Below, in pieces: positions 17,865 through 27,205 of a stretch of DNA of 64,000 nucleotides; the first letter of the stretch is position 1; every line of letters starts with the position of its first letter. Below the pieces are notes generated by a model. The model saw only the letters and a program-made list of their open reading frames with translations, was not told the origin of the DNA and searched no databases. The position numbers and the translations under genes were made by a program. Source of the stretch: CBDATB01 sp965199745 (lineage in GTDB: Bacteria; Bacteroidota; Bacteroidia; Cytophagales; Flammeovirgaceae); the NCBI GenBank assembly GCA_965199745.1, contig CBDATB010000007.1, positions 1 to 64,000 on the forward strand, in the 5' to 3' direction.

Positions 17865-19664
17865 TTGAAAGAACTCGCCTACCTAAACAAATACCTACTG
17901 AGATACAAATATAGGCTGTTATTAGGATTTATATTTGTATCCTTAGCAAATGTCTCGGCTATCATACCGGCTCAATTGGTAAGGGACACACTGGATTTGG
18001 TTACGCATACTAAAAATATTCACCAAGTAACGAGCTTAGCACAAACCCAACAGGTATTGTACAACGAATTTGGCTATATTATATTTTTCTACGGAACGCT
18101 TATTGTAGCTATGGCACTTATTAGGGGGGTATTCCTTTTTTTTATGCGGCAAACGATTATCGTGGTGTCGCGGCTGATAGAATACGATTTGAAAAATGAA
18201 ATATACACACATTACCAAAACTTACCTCTCAGTTTTTATAAAAAGAATAGTACAGGAGATTTAATGGCGCGTATTTCCGAAGATGTGAGTAAGGTACGCA
18301 TGTACGTAGGACCGGCAATCATGTATGGTATTAATCTGGTAGTTACCTTTGTACTTGTCATTAGCTACATGATTACTATTAACGGACGGCTTACGTGCTA
18401 TGCTCTTTTACCACTGCCATTCCTTTCCATTAGCATCTATTATGTGAACAACCTTATTAACAAATGTTCCGAGCAAATACAGAAAAGCCTATCGAGTATG
18501 TCTACTTTCGTACAAGAGGTCTTCTCGGGAATTCGTGTCATTAAAGCCTTCGTTCGCGAAGAAGACTCCCTAAATAAATTTACAGATGAAAGTGATTGGT
18601 ATAAAATGAAATCATTAGGACTAACAAGAGTCAACTCGCTATTTTTTCCACTCATGCTGGCAATGATAGGCTTAAGCACAATACTTACTGTATACATTGG
18701 TGGCGTGGAAGTCATTAAAGGGACTATTACCCCAGGAAATATTGCTGAATTTATTATTTATGTCAATATGCTTACCTGGCCGGTTACCTCTCTGGGCTGG
18801 ATAACCAGCATTATACAACGTGCAGCAGCTTCTCAAGAACGTATCAATGAATTCTTGCGTGAAGAAAATGAGATTATTTCCTTAAAAAATATGCAGCAAA
18901 AAATTAAAGGCAATATTATTTTCAATAAAGTTTCTTTTACTTATTCCGATTCAGGTATTCAGGCACTTAAAGATATTTCTTTTCAAATAGAAAGAGGTAG
19001 ATGCCTTGCCATATTGGGTACTACCGGTTCAGGAAAAAGTACTATTGCCGCCTTACTTTGCAGAATATATGACACTAGCAAAGGTAGTATTTTAATAGAC
19101 AGAAAAAATATTAAAGACTTTGATATCAGTGCGTTACGAAGTCAGATTGGTTATGTACCACAAGATGTTTTTCTGTTTTCAGACACTATAAGAAACAATA
19201 TTTCCTTTGGAGGAAATACGGTAAAACATTCCGAAAAAGAAATTGTGCAAGCTAGTAAAGGTGCAGACTTATACGAAAATGTTATTACGCTTAAACATGG
19301 TTTCGACACACTGAGCGGCGAACGAGGAATTACACTTTCAGGGGGGCAAAAACAGCGAGTATCTATTGCACGTGCCATCATCAGAAAACCCAAAATATTG
19401 ATATTAGACGATAGCCTCTCAGCAGTAGACACAAAAACGGAAAACAGAATTCTCAATAATTTGAGTGGCATCATGAAAAACAGGACTTCTGTAATTATTT
19501 CACATCGTGTATCATCAGCAAAACTCGCCCACAAAATTGTAGTACTCGATCAAGGAAGTATCGTAGAAACAGGCACACACGAGTCGTTATTAAAGCAAAA
19601 TGGAGTTTACAAAGAAATGTATCAGCACCAGATTCAAGAAAAGAAAAATTTGGTTGATGATTAA
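17865..19664 (+). CDS. ABC exporter, fused permease and ATPase (MsbA/MdlB type)
   Basis: A 599-residue half-transporter that would work as a homodimer. Residues 1-320 hold six membrane helices with the coupling-helix motif NSTGDLMARISEDVSKVR. The C-terminal ATPase has Walker A GTTGSGKST, the Q-loop in GYVPQDVFLFS, the signature LSGGQKQR and Walker B ILILDDSLSAVD. The start is TTG at 17865, the first codon giving a normal N terminus (KELAYLNKYLLRYKYR). The substrate is unknown; lipids or drugs are usual for the group. It precedes the CpsB-type phosphatase gene by 48 bp. Confidence 0.92.
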   Translation: MKELAYLNKYLLRYKYRLLLGFIFVSLANVSAIIPAQLVRDTLDLVTHTKNIHQVTSLAQTQQVLYNEFGYIIFFYGTLIVAMALIRGVFLFFMRQTIIVVSRLIEYDLKNEIYTHYQNLPLSFYKKNSTGDLMARISEDVSKVRMYVGPAIMYGINLVVTFVLVISYMITINGRLTCYALLPLPFLSISIYYVNNLINKCSEQIQKSLSSMSTFVQEVFSGIRVIKAFVREEDSLNKFTDESDWYKMKSLGLTRVNSLFFPLMLAMIGLSTILTVYIGGVEVIKGTITPGNIAEFIIYVNMLTWPVTSLGWITSIIQRAAASQERINEFLREENEIISLKNMQQKIKGNIIFNKVSFTYSDSGIQALKDISFQIERGRCLAILGTTGSGKSTIAALLCRIYDTSKGSILIDRKNIKDFDISALRSQIGYVPQDVFLFSDTIRNNISFGGNTVKHSEKEIVQASKGADLYENVITLKHGFDTLSGERGITLSGGQKQRVSIARAIIRKPKILILDDSLSAVDTKTENRILNNLSGIMKNRTSVIISHRVSSAKLAHKIVVLDQGSIVETGTHESLLKQNGVYKEMYQHQIQEKKNLVDD

Positions 19665-19712
19665 ATAGCAGCCTGTTAATTTATTGCCTCGCTTCTCATG
19701 AGCTAAAAAATC

Positions 19713-20477
19713 ATGTTTGGACTCTTCAAAAAGAAAAAAGAAAAATCGCCAGCAAATAATCTACGAGTTAGTAGTCCCATAACAGTCGACATGCATTCCC
19801 ATCTCCTGCCCGAAATAGACGATGGTTCAGAAAGTCTTGAGCAGTCGCTAGAAATGATCAGAACATTTAGCAGCATGGGGTATCAAAAGCTCATTACTAC
19901 CCCCCACATTATGGCTGATTTTTATAAAAACACACCGGAAATTATTAAAGAAAAGGTAGCCCTTGTCCGAGAGAGTATCGACCAACAGCAAATACCTATC
20001 AACATTCAAGCAGCGGCAGAATACTATCTTGACGAGGGTTTGATGAATAAACTAAGGAAAGAAACACCACTACTGACTTTCGGTGAAAAATACCTGCTAT
20101 TTGAAACATCCTACATAAGTGCAAACCCTTATATGAATGAAGCTATTTTTATGATGAAAATGCAGGGCTACCAACCGGTCTTAGCCCATCCCGAACGGTA
20201 TATTTACCTCCACCACAATTTCGATGAAGTAGTTAGAATACAAGAAATGGGGGTGTTTTTGCAAATGAATATAAATTCACTGTTAAACTACTATGCTAAA
20301 GGGGCAAGAGTTTTTGCAGAGCGACTCATCGATAAAAAGCTCATCTCTTTCATAGGCAGTGACTGCCACAAGCTGCAACATCTGGAAATGATGCAGCGGG
20401 CAAGCACACAGCCTTACTACAACAGAATACTTCAAATGAATTTATTGAATAATACCTTACATACAGGCTTATCGTGA
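19713..20477 (+). CDS. CpsB/CapC (YwqE) family protein-tyrosine phosphatase, PHP fold
   Basis: A 254-residue PHP-family metal-dependent phosphatase. The first metal-binding motif is DMHSHLLPEIDDGS, followed by TTPHIMAD, LAHPERY and the final SDCHKL. These enzymes remove phosphate from the tyrosine-rich tail of Wzc-type polysaccharide co-polymerases and so regulate capsule or exopolysaccharide export. No Wzc, Wza or tyrosine kinase is in the window, so its substrate is encoded elsewhere. The stop is TGA. Confidence 0.9.
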   Translation: MFGLFKKKKEKSPANNLRVSSPITVDMHSHLLPEIDDGSESLEQSLEMIRTFSSMGYQKLITTPHIMADFYKNTPEIIKEKVALVRESIDQQQIPINIQAAAEYYLDEGLMNKLRKETPLLTFGEKYLLFETSYISANPYMNEAIFMMKMQGYQPVLAHPERYIYLHHNFDEVVRIQEMGVFLQMNINSLLNYYAKGARVFAERLIDKKLISFIGSDCHKLQHLEMMQRASTQPYYNRILQMNLLNNTLHTGLS

Positions 20478-20769
20478 AAATAAAAGTACAAAACAAAGAA
20501 AAATACAAAAGTTATTTTTGGTTATTCCTCTTTTTCAATACATTTGTCTACTGCGTATCGAATTACTCAAAATACTGCTAGCAGTAGATCGGCAAGCTTC
20601 AAAATTAAAAACTGCAAGATTAATCTCACATCAGTGTTATATATAATCGAAAACCTTTTATTGCCATCTTTTGTCTTGACAGTGTGCCTATGCTTAGTAA
20701 GAGGTTTTTTAAGTATAAACAGCGATTACCTTTTCCAAGATCGTTACCATTTAAAAAAAGCTCAAAAAT
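20478..20769. other. Gap between cpsB-like and NhaD-type genes
   Basis: Holds a short plus-strand frame from GTG at 20474 (overlapping the phosphatase stop) to 20581: 35 codons with a hydrophobic stretch (SYFWLFLFFNTFVYCV) like the start of a membrane protein, then a stop. It may be a small protein or the stump of a lost gene. Nothing else convincing is seen. Confidence 0.3.
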
Positions 20770-22128
20770 ATGGGTTATTTAGCAGAAGAACTTTTTCCAT
20801 GGATGGTTGTGCCTTTTGTTGTCCTTCTGATCATGATCGCCACCGGACCGATATTTTACGAACACTTCTGGCATAAGCATTACCCTAAAATAGCTGTTTC
20901 ACTGGCAAGTGTGGTCGTCTTGTATTACTTATTACTACTCAACAATACAGGAGGACCTATCCATGCTTTTTTTGAATATTTTCAGTTTATTGCACTGCTC
21001 TCCGCATTATATACTGCCTCAGGCGGCATATTAATAGATATTGACGCAGAGAGTAAACCTCTAGCAAATGTGCTGCTGCTAATAGCGGGGGCAATTATTG
21101 CTAATGTCGTTGGCACTACGGGGGCTTCTATGTTGCTCATCCGACCTTACATTCGCCTGAACAAAGTTCGAATTAAGCCCTACCATATTATCTTCTTTAT
21201 ATTTATGGTGAGTAATATCGGTGGTTGTCTCACACCGATTGGCGATCCTCCATTGTTTTTAGGTTTTTTGAAGGGAGTCCCTTTCGCATGGGCTATTACA
21301 CATAATTTTTTGCCCTGGCTGCTAGCTATTTCTTTGTGCAGCATTATTTTTTACGTTTATGACAGCAAAAACAAAACGGTTAATCCACTTTTTAGGCATG
21401 AAATAAAAGACAGCTATTCTAATCGTACTGCTATTAGCGGGGGCAAAAATTTTCTTTGGCTGTGTTTAATCATTGCGGCAGTATTCATAGACCCCAACAT
21501 GGAAGGTTTTGAATGGGTACCAGCAATTAATTACCACGGGCAAAAGTTTTCTTTCGTCAGAGAAATTATTATGCTTCTATCCGGTTTTATTTCTTTCCGT
21601 TTTGCCAACCAAAAAGCTATCAAAAGAAATGAATTTAATTTTGAACCCATCCGCGAAGTAGGTTTTATTTTTATCGGTATTTTTGGCACCATGATGCCAG
21701 CCCTAGAAATTGTTGCTAATTATGCTGCAGGAGAAGGCAGCGACCTGATTAATCACCAAGTACTTTACTGGGGTACTGGCATCGTATCAGGTTTTTTAGA
21801 TAACGCGCCCACTTATTTAAGCTTCTTGGCCGCTGCACTCGCTGCCCAAGGCGGAAATATTAATAACATCAAAGAAGTAATTGACTTTGCCTACGGGACC
21901 GGAGGGTTTAACCATTCGAGTATTCAGCTAACTGCTATCTCCGTGTCTGCAGTATTTTTTGGTGCAATGACTTATATCGGTAATGGTCCGAATTTTATGG
22001 TAAAATCTATTGCCGAGCAGGTGGGCATACAAATGCCTGCTTTTTTCGGATATATGATCAGATATTCTATTCCTATATTATTGCCCCTACTCTTCATTGT
22101 GTGGCTGGTATTTTTTGCATTTGTATAA
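20770..22128 (+). CDS. nhaD: NhaD-type sodium:proton antiporter
   Basis: A 452-residue membrane protein of the ArsB/NhaD (ion transporter) superfamily with about 11-12 hydrophobic segments. Diagnostic stretches are NVVGTTGASMLLIRP, GGCLTPIGDPPLFLGF, the acidic-site motif GFLDNAPTYLSFLA and YIGNGPNFMVKSIAEQ near the C terminus. It would exchange Na+ (or Li+) for H+. It is the second sodium antiporter within 4.5 kb of nhaC and lies 137 bp before nqrF. Confidence 0.85.
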   Translation: MGYLAEELFPWMVVPFVVLLIMIATGPIFYEHFWHKHYPKIAVSLASVVVLYYLLLLNNTGGPIHAFFEYFQFIALLSALYTASGGILIDIDAESKPLANVLLLIAGAIIANVVGTTGASMLLIRPYIRLNKVRIKPYHIIFFIFMVSNIGGCLTPIGDPPLFLGFLKGVPFAWAITHNFLPWLLAISLCSIIFYVYDSKNKTVNPLFRHEIKDSYSNRTAISGGKNFLWLCLIIAAVFIDPNMEGFEWVPAINYHGQKFSFVREIIMLLSGFISFRFANQKAIKRNEFNFEPIREVGFIFIGIFGTMMPALEIVANYAAGEGSDLINHQVLYWGTGIVSGFLDNAPTYLSFLAAALAAQGGNINNIKEVIDFAYGTGGFNHSSIQLTAISVSAVFFGAMTYIGNGPNFMVKSIAEQVGIQMPAFFGYMIRYSIPILLPLLFIVWLVFFAFV

Positions 22129-22265
22129 TTGATTTGCTCAATTCTTTTTGTTACCCCACTTTCTGAACTATTTTGCAAACATTAAAATTTTACAATAGTT
22201 ATTTACATGCCAAGCATATCATAAAAAACTCATTATTTATATCTAAAATTCAAATCTGATAACTT

Positions 22266-23555
22266 ATGGAACTCACAGGGGTTGTTATTTCGGCGATCAT
22301 AGCTTTTGCAACTGTTATTTTATTATTGGTAGTCGTACTACTATTTGCCCAATCAAAACTTGTACAGAGCGGCGATGTACAAATAATTATCAATGGTGAT
22401 AAAGAAAATCCGGTTGTTACGCCCGCAGGCTCTACCCTACTGAATACGCTGTCTGCGCAAAAAATATTCCTACCCTCAGCTTGTGGTGGCGGAGGAACCT
22501 GTGCCATGTGCAAATGTCAGATAGATGCCGGTGGCGGAGAGGTATTGCCTACGGAAGTAGGACACCTAAGTAGAACAGAGCAGCACGAAAAAGTACGTCT
22601 TTCCTGTCAGGTGAAAGTAAAACAAGATATGGAAATTAGAATACCGGAAGAAATTTTTGGTATTAAAAAGTGGGAGTGTGAAGTAATTTCAAACTATAAT
22701 GTGTCTACTTTTATTAAAGAATTTATTGTCAAACTCCCCGAAGGAGAAACGCTCGATTTTGAATCGGGAGGATATATTCAGATAGATGTACCTACGGTAT
22801 CAGTGGATTTTAAAACTATCGATATAGCTCCATACCCCAACGACCCAGCTGGCAGAGATAAATTTAAAGCCGAATGGGATAAATATAGACTTTGGGACTT
22901 GAAAATGAAAAATGATGAGCCTATATTCAGGGCCTATTCTATGGCAAACCATCCGGCAGAAGGAAACATCGTTATGCTAAATATTCGGGTGGCTACTCCG
23001 CCTTGGGACAGGTCCGTAAATGTATGGATGGATGTGAATCCAGGCATTTGCTCTTCTTATGTTTTCTCGCGCAAACCAGGCGATAAAATAAAAATTTCCG
23101 GCCCTTACGGCGAGTTCTTTATTAAAAACACTAAAAAAGAAATGATCTATGTAGGTGGCGGCGCAGGAATGGCACCCTTGCGTTCACATATTTTCCATCT
23201 GTTTCATACGCTAAAAACTACCGATAGAAAAGTATCTTACTGGTATGGTGGACGATCGAGAAGAGAGTTATTTTATACCGACCATTTCAGAAAAATAGAA
23301 AAAGAATTTCCCAATTTCTCTTACCACATAGCTCTCTCTGAACCCCTGCCCGAAGATAATTGGACAGAAAAAGACGGATATACAGGGTTTATTCATCAAG
23401 CCCTCATCGATAATTATTTAAAAAACCATCCTGACCCAGAAGAAATTGAATTTTACTTCTGCGGCCCTCCCATGATGAATGCGGCAGTAATAAAAATGTG
23501 CGACGATTTTGGCGTACCTCCCGAACATATAGCCTTTGATGATTTTGGTGGTTAA
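22266..23555 (+). CDS. nqrF: Na+-translocating NADH:quinone reductase subunit F
   Basis: The NADH-oxidising subunit of the Na+-pumping NQR complex, 429 residues. One membrane helix (about 5-28) anchors it. A 2Fe-2S ferredoxin domain follows with Cys73, Cys79, Cys82 and Cys114 (SACGGGGTCAMC ... LSCQ). Next is the FAD domain (FRAYSMAN) and an NAD-binding domain (VGGGAGMAPLRSHI, then FYFCGPPMMN and the C-terminal FDDFGG). It accepts hydride from NADH and passes electrons into the complex. nqrA-E are normally directly upstream, but here nqrF stands alone behind an antiporter gene, so the rest of the complex must be elsewhere, or this copy has another role. Confidence 0.93.
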   Translation: MELTGVVISAIIAFATVILLLVVVLLFAQSKLVQSGDVQIIINGDKENPVVTPAGSTLLNTLSAQKIFLPSACGGGGTCAMCKCQIDAGGGEVLPTEVGHLSRTEQHEKVRLSCQVKVKQDMEIRIPEEIFGIKKWECEVISNYNVSTFIKEFIVKLPEGETLDFESGGYIQIDVPTVSVDFKTIDIAPYPNDPAGRDKFKAEWDKYRLWDLKMKNDEPIFRAYSMANHPAEGNIVMLNIRVATPPWDRSVNVWMDVNPGICSSYVFSRKPGDKIKISGPYGEFFIKNTKKEMIYVGGGAGMAPLRSHIFHLFHTLKTTDRKVSYWYGGRSRRELFYTDHFRKIEKEFPNFSYHIALSEPLPEDNWTEKDGYTGFIHQALIDNYLKNHPDPEEIEFYFCGPPMMNAAVIKMCDDFGVPPEHIAFDDFGG

Positions 23556-23568
23556 ATTTAATAAGACT

Positions 23569-23591
23569 TGATTAAATAATAATTTTAATCA
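23569..23591. terminator. AT-rich hairpin between convergent nqrF and smc
   Basis: An 8-bp perfect inverted repeat (TGATTAAA and TTTAATCA) with a short loop sits in the 36-bp gap between two converging genes. It could serve as a weak terminator in both directions; there is no GC core or clear T tract. Confidence 0.35.
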
Positions 23592-26500
23592 TCACTTAAT
23601 ATCGCTAATATCCACAGGCACGACAGTTGTTACCCCCTGCTCTACCATTGTAATACCATAGATCACATCAGTTGCTGATATGGTACGTTTGTTATGCGTA
23701 ACGATAATGAACTGTGAGGTTTCAGAGAATTTCTTAATAATTCGGTTAAATTTATCAATATTAGCATCGTCGAGAGGAGCATCTACTTCATCAAATACAC
23801 AAAAAGGTGCTGGTTTTAATAGATAAATAGCAAATAATAAAGCTATGGCAGTGAGGGTTTTTTCCCCTCCCGATAGCTGGCTAATACTCAAAGGACGTTT
23901 CCCTTTGGGATGAGCAATAATTTCAATGCGGGCTTCGAGAGAGTCTTCATCATCTACCAAAATAATGTCGCAAGTATCACCTAGCTCAAATAGAGACTGA
24001 AAAACTTCAATAAAATTTTTCCTTATGGTCTGAAAAGCAACTAAAAACTGCTGACGGGCTTGTGTATCAATTTCGTGAATAGTTCGCAAAAGGGAGTTTT
24101 TGGATTCTGATAAATCTTTTTTCTGCCCCATAATGAAATCGTAACGCTCTCTTACCTGATTGTAAGCATCGACAGCCATATGATTGATAGCCCCCATTTT
24201 ATCGAGTCTCGCTTTTATTGCTGCAAGCTCGTCTTTTAGAGTATTCAAATCCACAGAGATATCTTGTGGTTCGTTATTTTCTTCTATATTAACTTCAAAT
24301 TCTACGAGTACCCGCTCTTTCACAGCGTTAATTTCCATTCTTTTTTCATTGATTTTCTGGCGATATTCCATCAGTAATGTGGTAGTGTTTTCTCTTTGAG
24401 AATTAAGCAGTTTTATCTTTTTCTCCACTTCACTAATATCACCTCTTGCTTGATAGCAGGATTTTTCTAATGTAGAAACTTCTGCTGACATATTTTCCCT
24501 CTGCGTATACATAACAACTATCTGCTGCTCGTGTTCATCGGTTTTATTTTCAAGCTCTCGAATTTCACTACATACTTCTTGTAGCTGCAAATCATTTTTT
24601 TCGATGTTTTTCAGGCTTTGTTGGTAGCCTTCTTTTTTATAAATAACTTCCTTTTCTATACCTTCCAAGTGGTTTTTGTGCTGATGAAAAAGAATATGTT
24701 TTTCGTTGTAGGCACTTGACTTTTCGGAGAGAAGTTCATTTTCATTTTGCCAATCGCTGTTCATCAATGTTTGTTGTTCTTGCAAAATAGTTACGCGTTT
24801 CTGAGCCTCTGCTGTGGCAGGAGTAGAGTCAGCAATAGTTTGCTCACAAGCGATCAGTTGCTGGAGCATAGCCTCTTGTTTTTGCGTGTGGTTTTTGCAC
24901 CAAGCAGTAAGTTGGTCTCGCTTGGTTTTTAGAGTAATTTGCTCTTGCTTTAGCACATTGTACTGCTGTTGAGATTTTTCTATGGCTGATTGTAGAGCAG
25001 CTACTCCAAGTTCATCTATTTTATTTTCTTTCTGCTGAATTTCATAGACGAGTTGATTGATTTTCGCCTCAATTTCCTTGATATGTTCTGCTAATTTGTT
25101 AATATTATTGGCTCTGCCAATACGCTTACCTTCAAAAGACCCTACTGAGCCACCCCAAATACTGTGGGGTTTGTGTACAATAGTGCCGTTTCGTGCAATA
25201 AATATAGCCTGGCTGTCAGCAGGTATTTGCTCGTGCCGACCTAGCAAGATATACACATCTTCTAGTAAGCTGGCTATAAGTTTTTTATATAACGTTTCTG
25301 TTTCAACGATTTCGAAAGCAGACATCGCATTTTCAAATTGCCTGAAAGTTTTTGACTGAAAATTTTCAAAGCTTTTGAGCAAAAAGAAATAACCTTTTCC
25401 TTTGGCAGCATCGTTGAGCGAATGCACTGCCTCAAGGGCGTGTGTTTCATCTAATACAATATAATAGTTGAGATAATGCTGCAAATAATTTTCAATACAT
25501 ATTCGATACTGCACATCGCAGCTAATTACATCAGACAGTAAAGGGGCTTGCTTTGCCCACCGCATATTTTTGTTTATAAACTTAACAGCTTCGGGAAAAC
25601 CCTCCAAATTTTCTAGCATTGACTTGGTTAGGCTATATTCGTTATTTTTCGCATCCATCATCCTACTGAGGCGGTCATATTCCTGTTTCAATATTTTCAC
25701 TGACTCTTGCAAAGTCTCTTTCTCTCGTATCAATACTTGTTTACGCTGCCTATCATTGTCTAATATCTGCTGCATTTCTGCTATTTTAACAGCTAATTCG
25801 GCAATTTTAGTCTGAAAGTTTTGTAAGCTAGTGGCATGGTCGGCACTTTCTTTTTTTTTGCCTGCAATGTCTCGTTGTAGAGCAGTTTTTTGAATTTGTG
25901 CCACTTCTATTCTCCTGCTGCATTGATAGAGGTGCTCTTGATTAGTATCTATTTGTTTTTTTAGCTCATCGGCAGTAGTTTTTAGATCTTCAACCACTTC
26001 TTGCTGCTGATTATAATCGGTTTTCAGGCGGTTGAGCATGTGTGAGGTTTCATCGCACAAAACGCGAGATTCTTCCTGCTGAATATTGAGTATTTGCAGC
26101 TGTGTTTCTGTATGTCTTAGTAGCTCCCTATCTCTGTCTATCTGCTGCCGCAAGGTATCTGCACGTTGGTTTAAAAATTTGAGGCGCTCATTTTTGATTT
26201 GCTTATCGCTCTCTGTAGCCCTGATGTTGTATACATATTCATTAAACTCTTTTTGTTTTGTGGCAAGTGCTTGCTCGTATATAATCAGTGTAGCTTTTTG
26301 TTTTTCTAAAACTGCTTCTAAGTGGGCAAGCTGTTTTTGCCAACTAATTTTTTTGTCTTCTTCTACCTTTAAATGATCGGTCATTTGCTGCAAATCCTGT
26401 AACTGCTCTGTAACAGACTTTTTTGCTAAAGCCACACTTTTGGTTTTATAATCTTCTTTCAGCTTGAGATAGTGCTGGGTTTGCCTGGCCTGTATTTTGA

Positions 26501-27113
26501 GCGAACGCATATTTTTTGAAATTTCATGCAATAAGTCTTCCACTCGCTCAAGGTCTTCATCAGTACTAGAGAATTTGCGTATGGTTTCTTTCTTACGTTT
26601 CTTAAACTTAGCAATACCGGCAGCTTCTTCAAATAAAGTTCTTCTAGAGTGGTTTTGGTCACTAAGAATACTATCAACCATTTTAAGCTCAATAATGGCA
26701 TAGCTGTCAGAGCCGATACCAGTGCCTAGAAACAAGTCATTGATGTCTTTCAAACGACAATTTACCCCATTGAGTAAATACTCACCTTCTCCAGAGCGAT
26801 AGTATCTTCTAGTGACAGTTACTTCGGAATATTCGGTGGGTAGAAGATTTTTTATATTTTTAAAAGTTATAGATGCTTCTGCCATTTGCAATGGTTTTCT
26901 TTTTTTGTTTCCATTAAAAATGACATTGTCCATTTTATCAGAACGCAACGTTTTATTACTCTGCTCGCCAAGCACCCAGCGAATAGCATCCACCAGGTTA
27001 GATTTACCGCTGCCATTAGGACCTACTACAGCAGTAATTCCTTTATCAAAATGAAAAGTAACTGTCTGGCCGAAGCTTTTAAAACCTTTAAGTTCGAGTT
27101 TTTGTAGAAGCAT
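23592..27113 (-). CDS. smc: Chromosome segregation ATPase SMC
   Basis: Full-length SMC, 1173 residues. The N-terminal head has Walker A GPNGSGKSNLVDAIRW; the C-terminal head has the ABC signature LSGGEKTLTA and Walker B VFDEVDAPLDDANI. Two long coiled coils flank a hinge at about residues 500-640 (starting near EGFPEAVKFI). SMC dimers with ScpA/ScpB organise and segregate the chromosome. scpAB are not in the window. Transcribed alone, convergent with nqrF. Confidence 0.96.
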   Translation of the reverse strand: MLLQKLELKGFKSFGQTVTFHFDKGITAVVGPNGSGKSNLVDAIRWVLGEQSNKTLRSDKMDNVIFNGNKKRKPLQMAEASITFKNIKNLLPTEYSEVTVTRRYYRSGEGEYLLNGVNCRLKDINDLFLGTGIGSDSYAIIELKMVDSILSDQNHSRRTLFEEAAGIAKFKKRKKETIRKFSSTDEDLERVEDLLHEISKNMRSLKIQARQTQHYLKLKEDYKTKSVALAKKSVTEQLQDLQQMTDHLKVEEDKKISWQKQLAHLEAVLEKQKATLIIYEQALATKQKEFNEYVYNIRATESDKQIKNERLKFLNQRADTLRQQIDRDRELLRHTETQLQILNIQQEESRVLCDETSHMLNRLKTDYNQQQEVVEDLKTTADELKKQIDTNQEHLYQCSRRIEVAQIQKTALQRDIAGKKKESADHATSLQNFQTKIAELAVKIAEMQQILDNDRQRKQVLIREKETLQESVKILKQEYDRLSRMMDAKNNEYSLTKSMLENLEGFPEAVKFINKNMRWAKQAPLLSDVISCDVQYRICIENYLQHYLNYYIVLDETHALEAVHSLNDAAKGKGYFFLLKSFENFQSKTFRQFENAMSAFEIVETETLYKKLIASLLEDVYILLGRHEQIPADSQAIFIARNGTIVHKPHSIWGGSVGSFEGKRIGRANNINKLAEHIKEIEAKINQLVYEIQQKENKIDELGVAALQSAIEKSQQQYNVLKQEQITLKTKRDQLTAWCKNHTQKQEAMLQQLIACEQTIADSTPATAEAQKRVTILQEQQTLMNSDWQNENELLSEKSSAYNEKHILFHQHKNHLEGIEKEVIYKKEGYQQSLKNIEKNDLQLQEVCSEIRELENKTDEHEQQIVVMYTQRENMSAEVSTLEKSCYQARGDISEVEKKIKLLNSQRENTTTLLMEYRQKINEKRMEINAVKERVLVEFEVNIEENNEPQDISVDLNTLKDELAAIKARLDKMGAINHMAVDAYNQVRERYDFIMGQKKDLSESKNSLLRTIHEIDTQARQQFLVAFQTIRKNFIEVFQSLFELGDTCDIILVDDEDSLEARIEIIAHPKGKRPLSISQLSGGEKTLTAIALLFAIYLLKPAPFCVFDEVDAPLDDANIDKFNRIIKKFSETSQFIIVTHNKRTISATDVIYGITMVEQGVTTVVPVDISDIK

Positions 27114-27205
27114 AAGACCTGTTTATTCGTATCAGCATTGTATAGAAAAGTAAATTAGCAGGGGCAAATATAAACACGGGAGAGAAGCTAATAAAATATG
27201 CTATC

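Noticed and set aside
20544..20876. 110-codon frame overlapping the start of the NhaD-type gene
   Set aside because: Overlaps the well-supported antiporter in another frame by 107 bp and has no recognisable motif.
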